Shown piece after piece: positions 39,633 through 47,641 of a stretch of DNA of 47,641 bases; position 1 is the stretch's first letter; every line of letters begins with the position of its first letter. This DNA is from an uncultured Alphaproteobacteria bacterium (GTDB lineage: Bacteria > Pseudomonadota > Alphaproteobacteria > RF32 > CAG-239). The notes under the pieces were generated by a model. The model was not told where the DNA came from. It searched no databases and was given only the letters and a program-made list of their open reading frames with translations. Location: positions 1-47,641 of the forward strand of contig CALYBB010000024.1 of NCBI GenBank assembly GCA_944393715.1, given 5' to 3'. The position numbers and the translations under genes are program-made.

Positions 39633-42600
39633 TTATCCTGCCTTTACCAGAACCATGCAAACATCTGTTTTTTCGGCTTTTATATTTTTGTTGTTTTCTA
39701 TTTTCAACAATCTGTCTTCAATCTTTTGCCGCAAAATTGAAAATTTTCCTTCCACGGCGGGCAGCATTTTTTCGTTGTGGCTTTCGATATATTTTTGTTT
39801 TGTTACGGCTAATTGTGCTTTTTTTAGATCCAGATGCCTTTGCAAGGTTGCCTTTTGCATTTCCGCTTTGTCAAAATTTTGATTTTCGATATCTTTTACC
39901 GTATTTTCATAACTTTCCAGATTAGATATCATAATATCTTCGGACATTTTACCGAGCTTATCGTAATTCAAGCCGCTGCGTTCGTTCCACAAACGCCCTT
40001 TGTTGAGTGCCTCAAGAAGAATTTTTTTGGCCACTTCGCCTTCCAGCCACTGCCCCGTTTGGACATTTTGACCGTTGTATATCAGTTTTTCATATGCGAC
40101 AACACCTCTTGCCGACATTAATGAAACACCGATCAAGAACAAGCCTTTGTTGTCGCTGTTTTCCACTTTAATGGCTGAGGTCGGCGCATAATTATTTTTG
40201 GGATCAATATCGTGCAAAAATCTGACAATCGGGTGGAATTGATTGATTGTTTCAACAGTACCTTTTGATTTTATCACGACATTATTGGTAAACACACAGG
40301 GGATGCTGCCGTATTCGCGCAAAAGAAGGCTGTTAGAGCTTAGTCCGTTGGCGCGGCAATAGTCTTCATAAGCCACACGAAAAGACGAATCCACCGTAAT
40401 TTCGTATTTATACGCCGTTGAAGTTTTAGCTATTGTGGTGTTTTGATAAAGTTTTGTTAGTGTATCGAGGACATAATTGGCAATATCCTGAGATGTAATA
40501 ATGTTGTCTTCATCTTTTGCTTTTTGGATCTCGCGCAAAACATAATCGCCATAGGCGGTCAATTGCGAGGCCTCCGCTTCCAGCTTATTATTTTGTTCTT
40601 CTTTATTTATGATTGCCATTCTTGTTTGTTCTATTCTGGCATTCTGTTCTTCAGGCGACAGCAGAAGCAAATCGACGGATAGTCTCTTGAACATATCGCC
40701 CAAGATAATTTCAAAATCGCCTAAAGAACTGGTGCAGATATCAAATTTTGCATAGAGTTTGTCGTAGATGCGTTTGTCTATGGTGGTGTCGTGAAACATG
40801 TTCCATATAAGAATTTTATCATTTTTTTGCCCGATGCGGTCAAGACGGCCTATTCTTTGCTCAACGCGCATGGGATTCCACGGCAAATCGTAGTTAATCA
40901 GCAACCGGCAAAATTGCAAATCGACACCTTCGCTTCCGACCTCTGATGCCAGTAATATCCTTTGATCTTCGTCTTTTTCAAACTTTTCCAATATTGTATC
41001 TTTATCTTTTACCTTGCCTGAAATAACAGATCCTTTGATACCGTCTTCCGCCAATCTTTTTTGCAGATATTCCAAGGTTGATATAAAAGAGGAAAATAAG
41101 ACAATTTTATCTCGAGGATATTTTTGCGCAATCTGTTTTATGACATCAAGCAGACGCTGATATTTTGTATCATTAGCATATAAAGCATCAAGATCTTTGA
41201 TGCCCTCGACGGTATTGTAAATTTGATTCATAAAATCCGTAATTTCAATTTTTTCAAATTCGTTGTCGCCGTCATCGTAGTAAATATCGTCCAATCTTTG
41301 TTTCCATAAAACAAGCGAAGCGTAGATGCTGCTGGACATCATCCTTTGCGGCATACACAACAAAAACTTAGCTAAGTGCTCATTTCCTTTTTGCGCGGCA
41401 TATTTCCGCACCGTGGCAGAGATTGCATCATAAACGATATTTTCTTCCGGCGTCATTTTAATTTCTTCCGGAATAGCCTCGCGAACAACCTTATATTCTT
41501 GTATATCTCTTTTTCTGGTACGGTTAATGATATATCCAAGAGAATTTATGCTGTCTATTTCGTAAGCAAAATGGTGCAATCGGCTTTGGAGCAAATCCGG
41601 CGTATGTTCAATCTCATCTTGCATGACCGCTAATTGTTTGCTGTTTTTGAACAAGCCTAGGACATCATGCGCATGGACCTCATTTATTAAGGCTAAAATG
41701 CTTTTTTTGTTCAGTCTTTCTGCCAACAGGCCGTCGCGGAGTTTTATCAACGGTTTGTTAATGGCCAAAATTTCATCAAAAGAACTGCCGCTGACATATT
41801 CCCGCGAAAAATTTGCCGGATCCAGCAAGCTGAGCAGCGACAAAAGATCTTCCGATTTGTTTTGTATCGGTGTGGCCGACAGAAACGCCGCATATTCCGA
41901 TACCTCTCTTAACGAACGGGCAATTTTATAAATCTGCGTTTCGGGATTACGCAGATAATGAGCCTCATCAACAATCAACAAATCAAATATCTTTTCGCCT
42001 TTATCCGCTAAATCATCAAAAGTCTGGCGGACAATATTGCCTTTGTCTTTTTCGTTATCCTCTTTATTTCTTCTTTCGTCTTTACTCCGCGTAACCAAAC
42101 CCTGACGGCTGCAAATTAAAACGAACTCATCTTCTTCTTTGTTTTGGGCGGCTGCAATCAGTTCTCTGGCATCAATTATTTCGGCTTTTACGCCCATTTT
42201 TTTCTTTAGTTCATCTTTCCATTTTTGGCGCAAAATCCCCGGACAAACAATCAGCAGCTTTTTAAAATTAAAGCGCTGTTTCAGCTCTGTCCAGATTAGG
42301 CCGGCTTCAATCGTTTTGCCCAAACCAACTTCGTCGGCGATTAAAACGCTGTTTGAAGCGGAGTTAATTATCTTCATTACCGGTTTGAATTGGTGCGCAT
42401 AAAAATCCGTATTAGTTGTTTCCATACTGTAAAGCATATCATTGAGATTTCCGTTCAGACGGATTTTGGTAATCTCCCGACGAACATCCTCAACAGAATT
42501 AAATATGTTTTTGGCCACCAACGACGGCAAATCATCAAAAATCTCATCATTTTCGCAAAGCGCCAAATAACTTTCTGGATATTGGGTAATTTGTTTGTCA

Positions 42601-42704
42601 AATTTCACATACCAAAAAATGCGGTCGCGCTTGACCGTTTTTTTCTGCAGTATCCCTATTTTCTGCGGATTTGATTTCAGGAAGACTTTGTTGTTTATTT
42701 CCAT
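39633..42704 (-). CDS. SNF2/RapA-like DNA-translocating ATPase (1023 aa)
   Basis: A complete SF2 SNF2 motor. Motif I LIADEVGLGKTIEAG (121-135), Ia LIVCPGILRQKW, II LLIVDEAHYLRNP (242-254), III FLSATPIQNKS (274-284), IV RDKIVLFSSFIST (531-543), V LASEVGSEGVDLQF (585-598), VI RVEQRIGRLDRIGQ (613-626). The C-terminal 250 residues end in long coiled coils (residues about 920-1010). No nuclease or methylase domain is visible. The layout resembles RapA and the SNF2 helicase DrmD of DISARM; here it is the first gene of a two-gene unit with the Hsp70-like protein. Weak ribosome-binding site AGAATATCT before the ATG. Confidence 0.9.
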   Translation of the reverse strand: MEINNKVFLKSNPQKIGILQKKTVKRDRIFWYVKFDKQITQYPESYLALCENDEIFDDLPSLVAKNIFNSVEDVRREITKIRLNGNLNDMLYSMETTNTDFYAHQFKPVMKIINSASNSVLIADEVGLGKTIEAGLIWTELKQRFNFKKLLIVCPGILRQKWKDELKKKMGVKAEIIDARELIAAAQNKEEDEFVLICSRQGLVTRSKDERRNKEDNEKDKGNIVRQTFDDLADKGEKIFDLLIVDEAHYLRNPETQIYKIARSLREVSEYAAFLSATPIQNKSEDLLSLLSLLDPANFSREYVSGSSFDEILAINKPLIKLRDGLLAERLNKKSILALINEVHAHDVLGLFKNSKQLAVMQDEIEHTPDLLQSRLHHFAYEIDSINSLGYIINRTRKRDIQEYKVVREAIPEEIKMTPEENIVYDAISATVRKYAAQKGNEHLAKFLLCMPQRMMSSSIYASLVLWKQRLDDIYYDDGDNEFEKIEITDFMNQIYNTVEGIKDLDALYANDTKYQRLLDVIKQIAQKYPRDKIVLFSSFISTLEYLQKRLAEDGIKGSVISGKVKDKDTILEKFEKDEDQRILLASEVGSEGVDLQFCRLLINYDLPWNPMRVEQRIGRLDRIGQKNDKILIWNMFHDTTIDKRIYDKLYAKFDICTSSLGDFEIILGDMFKRLSVDLLLLSPEEQNARIEQTRMAIINKEEQNNKLEAEASQLTAYGDYVLREIQKAKDEDNIITSQDIANYVLDTLTKLYQNTTIAKTSTAYKYEITVDSSFRVAYEDYCRANGLSSNSLLLREYGSIPCVFTNNVVIKSKGTVETINQFHPIVRFLHDIDPKNNYAPTSAIKVENSDNKGLFLIGVSLMSARGVVAYEKLIYNGQNVQTGQWLEGEVAKKILLEALNKGRLWNERSGLNYDKLGKMSEDIMISNLESYENTVKDIENQNFDKAEMQKATLQRHLDLKKAQLAVTKQKYIESHNEKMLPAVEGKFSILRQKIEDRLLKIENNKNIKAEKTDVCMVLVKAG

Positions 42705-42781
42705 TAGATATTCTTTAACTTATATTGCCATAGCTTCATCTATAGTAGTAAACAATGGTTTGAAAATCAACTACTTTTATT

Positions 42782-43165
42782 ACAACAAGAAGACGTCAAG
42801 CAATTATTGCTAAAAGTGAAAAAATTGATGGCTCCAAGATAACTATAGATGATTTAGCCGCGATTGATAAAGACACCAATTTAGGTGATAAGCAAGCCTT
42901 TCTTTGGGCTGTGGGGAGATATTTGCAGTTGATGTAAAGGATTTTACCAAAGAAGGAAAAATGGATTTACTCAAAAAGTTTATTGAAGAAGGATAAAAAG
43001 AGCTAAAAACGGACCAATTGTTATTTATGCACCGGATAATTTAGTTGGTAAAATTATTGGTAAAGACGGTAAAATATTAAAGGATTGAGTCAAGAATCAG
43101 GTGCGCGTTTTAAGGTTGTAAAAGCCAGCGAAAAACAGATAATACGGGAAACGCCTCCGATGAAA
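42782..43165 (+). pseudogene. Decayed KH-domain protein gene
   Basis: Readable pieces in shifting frames show a former gene. About 42783-42938 reads RRRQAIIAKSEKIDGSKITI then DDLAAIDKDTN and stops. The next frame has VKDFTKEGKMDLLKKFIEEG and stops. About 43010-43087 gives GPIVIYAPDNLVGKIIGKDG then KILK, the KH-domain GxxG loop, and after a further frameshift SQESGARFKVVKASEKQIIR. At least two frameshifts and two stops. The remainder of 42705-43594 holds the left flanking repeat and AT-rich sequence. Confidence 0.6.
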
Positions 43166-43254
43166 AAAACAATACTTTCATACGATGGGCTACTTCGGGC
43201 AAAGGAAGGAAATAATTTATAATCTAACTTATTAAACAAACAAGAAGTTCCTGC

Positions 43255-43375
43255 GAAAAAGTTCGGACAAAGTGAAAAAAATGACTACTAAAAAATGAAA
43301 CATCCGAACTTGCTAAAAGCCTTGAAAATAAAAGAAAAAGCAGCCGTTTTACCGACTGCCGTTTGTATTGGTGAT
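43255..43375 (+). repeat. Left flanking direct repeat (~121 bp) of the AT-rich island
   Basis: Aligns with 47408-47529: shared blocks GAAAAAGTTCGGACAAA, GAAACATCCGAACT and AAAAGCCTTG.AAATAAAAGA, then AAAAAGCAG..., and TTTGTATTGGTGAT at the end. Inside lies an inverted repeat AGTTCGGA (43260-43267) / TCCGAACT (43303-43310). Confidence 0.8.
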
Positions 43376-43594
43376 GCCAGCGTAATGAATCTCGAACTTT
43401 TACTTTCTCAAAGTATTATCTGACGACAATGAGTTTGTATGAAGAAATTAAAAGAAATAATGTTATATCTCTGCAATTATTATAAACTCATGACGATTAT
43501 ATTTTTATTTGTACCGAAATTTATATTTGGCCAATAAATTCTCTCTATTTTCCTCTTTAGGCAGATTCTTAATTTGATGTGGCTTTTATTAAAA

Positions 43595-45271
43595 TTACTT
43601 TTCTCGGTATACCATATCATCAGGTATATAGCCTCTATTGTTAGAAAAGATTCTGTTTTCTTCACTTTGAAATCTGCTGATACTTAAATTAATTTCTTCA
43701 ATTAATTTTTTTATTATAGATCGATTTAAAAATACAGAAAGAGGGTATGCCTTGATTGCACCTATTTTAATATCTGTACCTTTTATTTTGTAGCTACGTG
43801 AAGAAGTGTAAGCAAAGCTTATTTTACCTTGTAAACTTAAATGTTTTATATAATTACTGTATTTTATATTATATTCTTTAATTTTATTAATTTCTTTCAG
43901 TGGTAATTTTAAAATTTCTTGCAAATCTAAATTTTTATATTCCGCAGGTTTTATGATAAACAGCGTTGCTAATCCTTCTGTTTCTTTATTGATAATTTCT
44001 ATGCTAGAGTTCAAACTTAATTTTTTTCTAAAAAATTCTGTTTCAGAAAATAAACATCCAACCAATTGGCAGTACCCTTTAATTCCTAGAGTTTTTAAAC
44101 TGATTAAAGCAGAAATAGGACCAGAAGCCGATCTAGTAAGCTCTAAAGATGTTTCAAATGGAGCAAAAGATCCCCAACTTAAATTTTCATATGGTATATT
44201 TTTTTTAGGATTTAAATTAAAATATGCATTTCTATCTTTTATTAAAAAAAGACTGGATATATATGGACAAAATCCTGTTTTATGGAAATCTACACCAATT
44301 GAGTCTGCATATTTTATTTCTTCTATTTTTTTGCTAAGTTTTTTTATTTTTTCTATAGATGATTTGTCAAAATGGCAACAGTTTTCATTAAAATCATATT
44401 TCTTAAAAAATAACCATACCCAACCTATAACAGCATCTACATGAATATGTGGAGAGTAACTTAAATTATATTTTTTTATAATTTTTTTGTTTAATTTAAA
44501 TATTTTTTTTATAGGGTCAACAGCATATTCAACTGTACTGCAACCATTAATATTATATCCTAAAAATATTTTTCCAGCTTCTATATTTTCTTGAATAATT
44601 TGTTCTAATACCTCCATCTTAATTTGATCATTTTCGTCACAAGGTGCTTCAATGCAATTATTTTCTCCAATTCCTAGCCAGTTACACACTTCATAATGGC
44701 AAGGGTGAGCTTTGGCACTAGTTATTATAAAATACCTTTTTCCAGAAATTCCTTGCTGAATAACTGATGGATCTGCTTTATTTAAGGCTATTTTAGTAGC
44801 ATATAAATTAGTACCTTTTCCACCAAAAGTAAAAATTCCATGTGAATTTTTCCAATCCCAGCCTATTAAATCGCATAAGTATTTGCTAACTTCTAATTCA
44901 CTAGCGAGTAACCTTCCTGAATATTGGTCTTCTGCAATATTAGGATTAAAAATGTTTGTAAAACATATTCCCGCTAGAGAAGCTAAATTGACAGGAGGGA
45001 TAACATTAATCATAGTCCCTGGATTAATCCAATTGGGAATATTTTGATACATAGGAGAAATATATTGAAAAACATCTTGAGGATTCATATGATCAAAATT
45101 CAATTCACAATTTTGAATATATTCCATATAATTAAAATTTTCAGATCCTTTAAAAAAGGGTTTAGCATAGTTAGTGTACTTATCTATAGCCTTTTCACAT
45201 TGTTTGATTAATTTTATCGAATAATTTAAATTTGACTTTTTATAACCACCAAAATATTTGCTAATGTACAT
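43595..45271 (-). CDS. Group II PLP-dependent decarboxylase
   Basis: A 558-aa fold-type I PLP enzyme. GIFTFGGKGTNLYATKIAL (146-164) is the cofactor-phosphate loop, SAKAHPCHYEVCNWLGIG (185-202) holds the ring-stacking H189, PHIHVDAVIGW (D279) binds the pyridine nitrogen and DSIGVDFHKTGFCPY (K331) carries the Schiff-base lysine. This is the pattern of glutamate/tyrosine/diaminobutyrate decarboxylases; the usual SGGTEAN is changed to FGGKGTN and the substrate is unknown. It starts 11 bp inside the nucleotidyltransferase gene's 3' end. Coding region very AT-rich compared with the main chromosome. Confidence 0.85.
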   Translation of the reverse strand: MYISKYFGGYKKSNLNYSIKLIKQCEKAIDKYTNYAKPFFKGSENFNYMEYIQNCELNFDHMNPQDVFQYISPMYQNIPNWINPGTMINVIPPVNLASLAGICFTNIFNPNIAEDQYSGRLLASELEVSKYLCDLIGWDWKNSHGIFTFGGKGTNLYATKIALNKADPSVIQQGISGKRYFIITSAKAHPCHYEVCNWLGIGENNCIEAPCDENDQIKMEVLEQIIQENIEAGKIFLGYNINGCSTVEYAVDPIKKIFKLNKKIIKKYNLSYSPHIHVDAVIGWVWLFFKKYDFNENCCHFDKSSIEKIKKLSKKIEEIKYADSIGVDFHKTGFCPYISSLFLIKDRNAYFNLNPKKNIPYENLSWGSFAPFETSLELTRSASGPISALISLKTLGIKGYCQLVGCLFSETEFFRKKLSLNSSIEIINKETEGLATLFIIKPAEYKNLDLQEILKLPLKEINKIKEYNIKYSNYIKHLSLQGKISFAYTSSRSYKIKGTDIKIGAIKAYPLSVFLNRSIIKKLIEEINLSISRFQSEENRIFSNNRGYIPDDMVYREK

Positions 45272-46151
45272 AATAATCTTTCCTTGCTATATTGCTAATT
45301 ATTTGACAATTTGTCTTTTTTCTATCTTCAACAGTTTTTTCCTTATAATAATTTATATAATATTTCTTACTTAAATTAATAAACTCTAATGCAGATTTAT
45401 ATATGCTTTGATCCTTATTAAAAAACAAAATATTCTGTTCTTCTTCTTTTAACTCTAATATATTGTCAAATTGATATTTTAAGTGTTTATGCAAACATAC
45501 CGGATATTTTCTTTTGTACATAAATAACCATTTTATAAAATGATTCCTTGTCTTATATAAATGATCCATAATATCGGGATCTTTTGTTTCTGCAAGGAAT
45601 TCTATACGTTTAGTATATCCTTCCAATCGTTTTCCTAAAATATCTAATCTTTTTCTCCTAAGATCATTATTGTAAAAGGGCAAAAAATCTCTTTCTATTC
45701 GTTTCTTTTCTGGAATTTCACCAAATAAAGGTATTCCGTGCTGATATAAAGCACCAATTATCATATCAATACTATCATAAGAAGATGTTTTGTCGATGTT
45801 TTCTATTCTTGGCACTTCAGGAGAGAGAATTGTTATGTCAAACGCAATATCAGGATGCTTGATATAGAATTCTATTCTGCGAGCGACATAGTCGTCAATA
45901 CTTACGGGATTTTTATCTTTAAAATCTTGATTGCTATTGCGAACAACTTCTACTATTTCATTAGCATCCAGCGAATTCATTTTATCTGTATACACACAAA
46001 TATCTATATCCGAAACACCAGGAATAAAACCTTTTTTATAGGTAGATGAACCGTAAATTTGAGCTGCTTGAATTTTTAAAGGGGCTAAATCTTTTTGGAG
46101 GTATTCTTTTATGTCTAATAATGCCTTTTTATATTTTTCAAAAAAGAACAT
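45261..46151 (-). CDS. Minimal nucleotidyltransferase (pol beta-like)
   Basis: A 296-aa protein with the core motif IYGSSTYKKGFIPGVSDIDI (32-51): GSS followed by the two catalytic Asp (D48, D50), then a third candidate Asp in DIAFDITILSP (about 105). The C-terminal half is helical (KRLEGYTKRIEFLAETKDPD; LYKTRNHFIKWLFMYKRKYP), like the accessory helix of MNT/DUF4037 proteins. It would transfer NMP to a small molecule or protein. Good GGAGAAAAA ribosome-binding site and 1 bp after the phosphodiesterase gene. Part of the same AT-rich operon. Confidence 0.82.
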   Translation of the reverse strand: MFFFEKYKKALLDIKEYLQKDLAPLKIQAAQIYGSSTYKKGFIPGVSDIDICVYTDKMNSLDANEIVEVVRNSNQDFKDKNPVSIDDYVARRIEFYIKHPDIAFDITILSPEVPRIENIDKTSSYDSIDMIIGALYQHGIPLFGEIPEKKRIERDFLPFYNNDLRRKRLDILGKRLEGYTKRIEFLAETKDPDIMDHLYKTRNHFIKWLFMYKRKYPVCLHKHLKYQFDNILELKEEEQNILFFNKDQSIYKSALEFINLSKKYYINYYKEKTVEDRKKTNCQIISNIARKDYYVH

Positions 46152-46152
46152 A

Positions 46153-47259
46153 TTAATTTTTCTCCAATAAAATTAATGGAACAAACATTTCCTCTTTACT
46201 TAAACCCGCATGATCAGCTTTTAATGATTTAAACTCTTTTTCCCCTGTAGAATATCGCAACGATTTATTGCCCTTAGATATTGCTACGAATTGGCCTAAG
46301 AAATTTGGTACTTCAGAATGCATTTTTCCACTTCCTAAAATTCCGCTTCCTAAAAATTCCTCTTTCGTATATAAATGAAAATCATTTTCAAATATCTCTT
46401 TGAATTTTGAATAAAAATATTTTTCATTATTCTCTTTGATAAAAAAAGTAATAAATCTGGCTTCTAATGCAGGTGGGCGTAAAAATGTATTACATAATTC
46501 AGAATATTTATTTAAATAAATTTCTTCTACGTCAATTTCGCCATGATCTGCAGAAATAATGACTAGAGAATCTTTTAGGCTATTATTTAGTTTTTGTATA
46601 TTATAATCAATGTCTAATAAAATATTTTTTACTTCATTGCTATTAGTACCATATTGATGCGTAGAATGATCAGGCTCAATCCAATATGCGCAAAATAATT
46701 TCGAATTATCATTTTTAGTTGCTAAAGCAATAATTTTGTCACACATTTCTTGAAAGCTATCAACCCCACCAACTTCAAAAGATGGAAAAATCTTATGATA
46801 TTCAATAGAAGGATTATTTTTAATAATTTTTTCATATATAGTTTCATATTTTAAAATATCTTTATATGGAGCTGGTGTCTCCATTTTTTTCCCACTATAA
46901 AATGCCTTGTTTCTGAAAGTTTCTATAATTTCATCGTATTTTCGATAGTAGCACATCCATCCCAGCCAGCCACTTTCCCATGGTGATAAGCCAGAATGAA
47001 AAGCTGTCGTTGCTGCGGCAGTTGTTGGGGGAAAGACTGAAGATATTTGTGCAATGATATGTTGCCGTATAAAGCTGTCTTTAGAAAGATTTTTTTCAAT
47101 TAAATCTATCCCCATCCCATCCAAAATGAGAAGGATAATATTTTTATGTTTATTTAAAAGTTTTTTATCTAAAATATCCAAAGAAGGGTGATATATTGGT
47201 AATCCATAATATTTAAGAAGTGAATTGCTAACTGCAAGAATATTATTTTTATTAATCAT
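46153..47259 (-). CDS. Alkaline phosphatase-superfamily phosphodiesterase/nucleotide pyrophosphatase
   Basis: From the ATG at 47259 (GGAG 6 nt before; the frame opens at 47271) the protein is 368 aa. Family metal and nucleophile sites (numbered from 47271): NIILLILDGMGIDLI (D51), FPPTTAAATTAFHSGLSP (nucleophile T83 or T84), CAYWIEPDHSTHQYG (metal D and H), VIISADHGE (D, H) and ADHAGLSKEEM (C-terminal metal H). This is the type I phosphodiesterase/nucleotide pyrophosphatase group acting on phosphate mono- or diesters with two metals. No signal peptide, so it is cytoplasmic. First gene of the island operon. Confidence 0.85.
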   Translation of the reverse strand: MINKNNILAVSNSLLKYYGLPIYHPSLDILDKKLLNKHKNIILLILDGMGIDLIEKNLSKDSFIRQHIIAQISSVFPPTTAAATTAFHSGLSPWESGWLGWMCYYRKYDEIIETFRNKAFYSGKKMETPAPYKDILKYETIYEKIIKNNPSIEYHKIFPSFEVGGVDSFQEMCDKIIALATKNDNSKLFCAYWIEPDHSTHQYGTNSNEVKNILLDIDYNIQKLNNSLKDSLVIISADHGEIDVEEIYLNKYSELCNTFLRPPALEARFITFFIKENNEKYFYSKFKEIFENDFHLYTKEEFLGSGILGSGKMHSEVPNFLGQFVAISKGNKSLRYSTGEKEFKSLKADHAGLSKEEMFVPLILLEKN

Positions 47260-47280
47260 AAACTTCTCCATTTTTAATAG

Positions 47281-47308
47281 AAAATACCATTCTTTTGCAT
47301 ATTGTCAA
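47281..47308 (-). promoter_or_regulatory. Promoter of the island operon
   Basis: On the minus strand TTGACA (47308-47303), a 16-nt spacer and TATTTT (47286-47281) lie 22 bp before the ATG of the phosphodiesterase. Confidence 0.6.
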
Positions 47309-47407
47309 TTATATTTTTCATTATATAATAGAATGTTATGGAATATGCAATGTATGTCCCCAGCTACTAGTCTCGCTTAACACATTGAAAAATAGATAAA
47401 ACAGATT

Positions 47408-47529
47408 GAAAAAGTTCGGACAAATTGAAAAAATGATGATTTTTGAAAATGAAACATCCGAACTCAAGAAAAGCCTTGGAAATAAAAGAAAAAGCAGGCA
47501 TTTTTCAGCCTGCTGTTTGTATTGGTGAT
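47408..47529 (+). repeat. Right flanking direct repeat (~122 bp) of the AT-rich island
   Basis: Imperfect copy of 43255-43375 in the same orientation, with the conserved inverted repeat AGTTCGGA (47413-47420) / TCCGAACT (47457-47464). Beyond it (47530-47641) the sequence turns GC-richer with no gene recognised. Confidence 0.8.
47483..47514 (-). terminator. Terminator hairpin inside the right flanking repeat
   Basis: On the minus strand AGCAGGC-(8 nt)-GCCTGCT is followed by TTTTTCTTTT. The left copy (about 43338-43361) keeps the hairpin with one mismatch. It would stop transcription entering the island from the right. Confidence 0.7.
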
Positions 47530-47641
47530 CCGGGCGGGATTATTACGCTACGCTTCATTCACAGCGCTCATCGGCTTTACAGCCGACCGGCATCCTTAAA
47601 GTCTGCCTTTCGCTTGTAGTCGAACCCAACTTTATGGCTTC

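Noticed and set aside
43365-43410. tRNA-like end (TGGCATCACCA on the minus strand) beside the left flanking repeat
   Set aside because: A GTTCGA is present but the stem after it cannot pair and the spacing to the CCA is about 5 nt too long. Not a functional tRNA.
43480-43665. 61-aa minus-strand frame downstream of the decarboxylase
   Set aside because: It overlaps the decarboxylase 3' end out of frame, is low-complexity AT-rich and has no ribosome-binding site.
47521-47641. Possible tRNA on the minus strand ending ATCCCGCCCGGATCACCA
   Set aside because: Only the last ~18 nt look like a tRNA 3' end with CCA. No T arm, anticodon arm or matching 5' acceptor strand lies at the right distance, so at most it is a fragment next to the repeat.

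Overview
The window looks like chromosome from a moderately AT-rich alphaproteobacterium. The lineage call rests on the flagellin-assembly regulator FlaF, which is restricted to alphaproteobacteria. It is supported by a bactofilin/M23 pair, a DUF2934 protein and an RpoH-type promoter (CTTG-N18-CYTANNT) in front of an Hsp20 gene. A host-associated or gut relative is my guess, not something the sequence proves.

Layout. (1) 1-7.9 kb is core chromosome: the end of a periplasmic solute-binding protein gene, flaF, tRNA-Leu(CAA), an M23 endopeptidase with a bactofilin, a FlgE-type hook protein, a GtrA-like membrane protein, a DUF2934 protein, tRNA-Asp(GTC) with a duplicated tail, and a second, MepM-like M23 endopeptidase. 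(2) 7.9-25.8 kb is a podovirus-like prophage module. Almost all of it is read leftward: DUF6456-like regulator, terminase small and large subunits, a GroES-like protein, portal, scaffold, capsid, tail nozzle and adaptor proteins, fibres and a lysis cassette. A divergent XRE/S24 repressor sits at the right end. No integrase, excisionase or replication gene is visible, and the repressor lacks its catalytic serine. A Panacea-type toxin-antitoxin pair has been inserted at the 5' end of the lysozyme gene, flanked by a perfect 35-bp duplication. (3) 25.9-37 kb holds small accessory and metabolic genes: two membrane or soluble flavodoxins, a split chromate transporter, Hsp20, a 469-aa protein with an HNH-like C-terminus, several orphan proteins, tag, anmK, and an alpha/beta hydrolase-flavodoxin pair behind a MerR-type promoter. 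(4) 37-42.7 kb holds a PQ-loop (SemiSWEET) protein fused to a degenerate GGDEF domain, then a two-gene unit of a 1023-aa SNF2 helicase and an Hsp70/actin-fold ATPase. (5) 42.7-47.6 kb holds a decayed KH-domain gene and a very AT-rich three-gene operon: metal-dependent phosphodiesterase/phosphatase superfamily, minimal nucleotidyltransferase, group II PLP decarboxylase. The operon is bracketed by two imperfect ~121-bp direct repeats.

The strongest candidates for an undescribed system are the SNF2 helicase/Hsp70-like pair and the repeat-flanked three-enzyme island. After those come the integrase-less phage module with a probably non-cleavable repressor and the PQ-loop-GGDEF fusion. All functions are inferred from reading the sequence; no database search was run.
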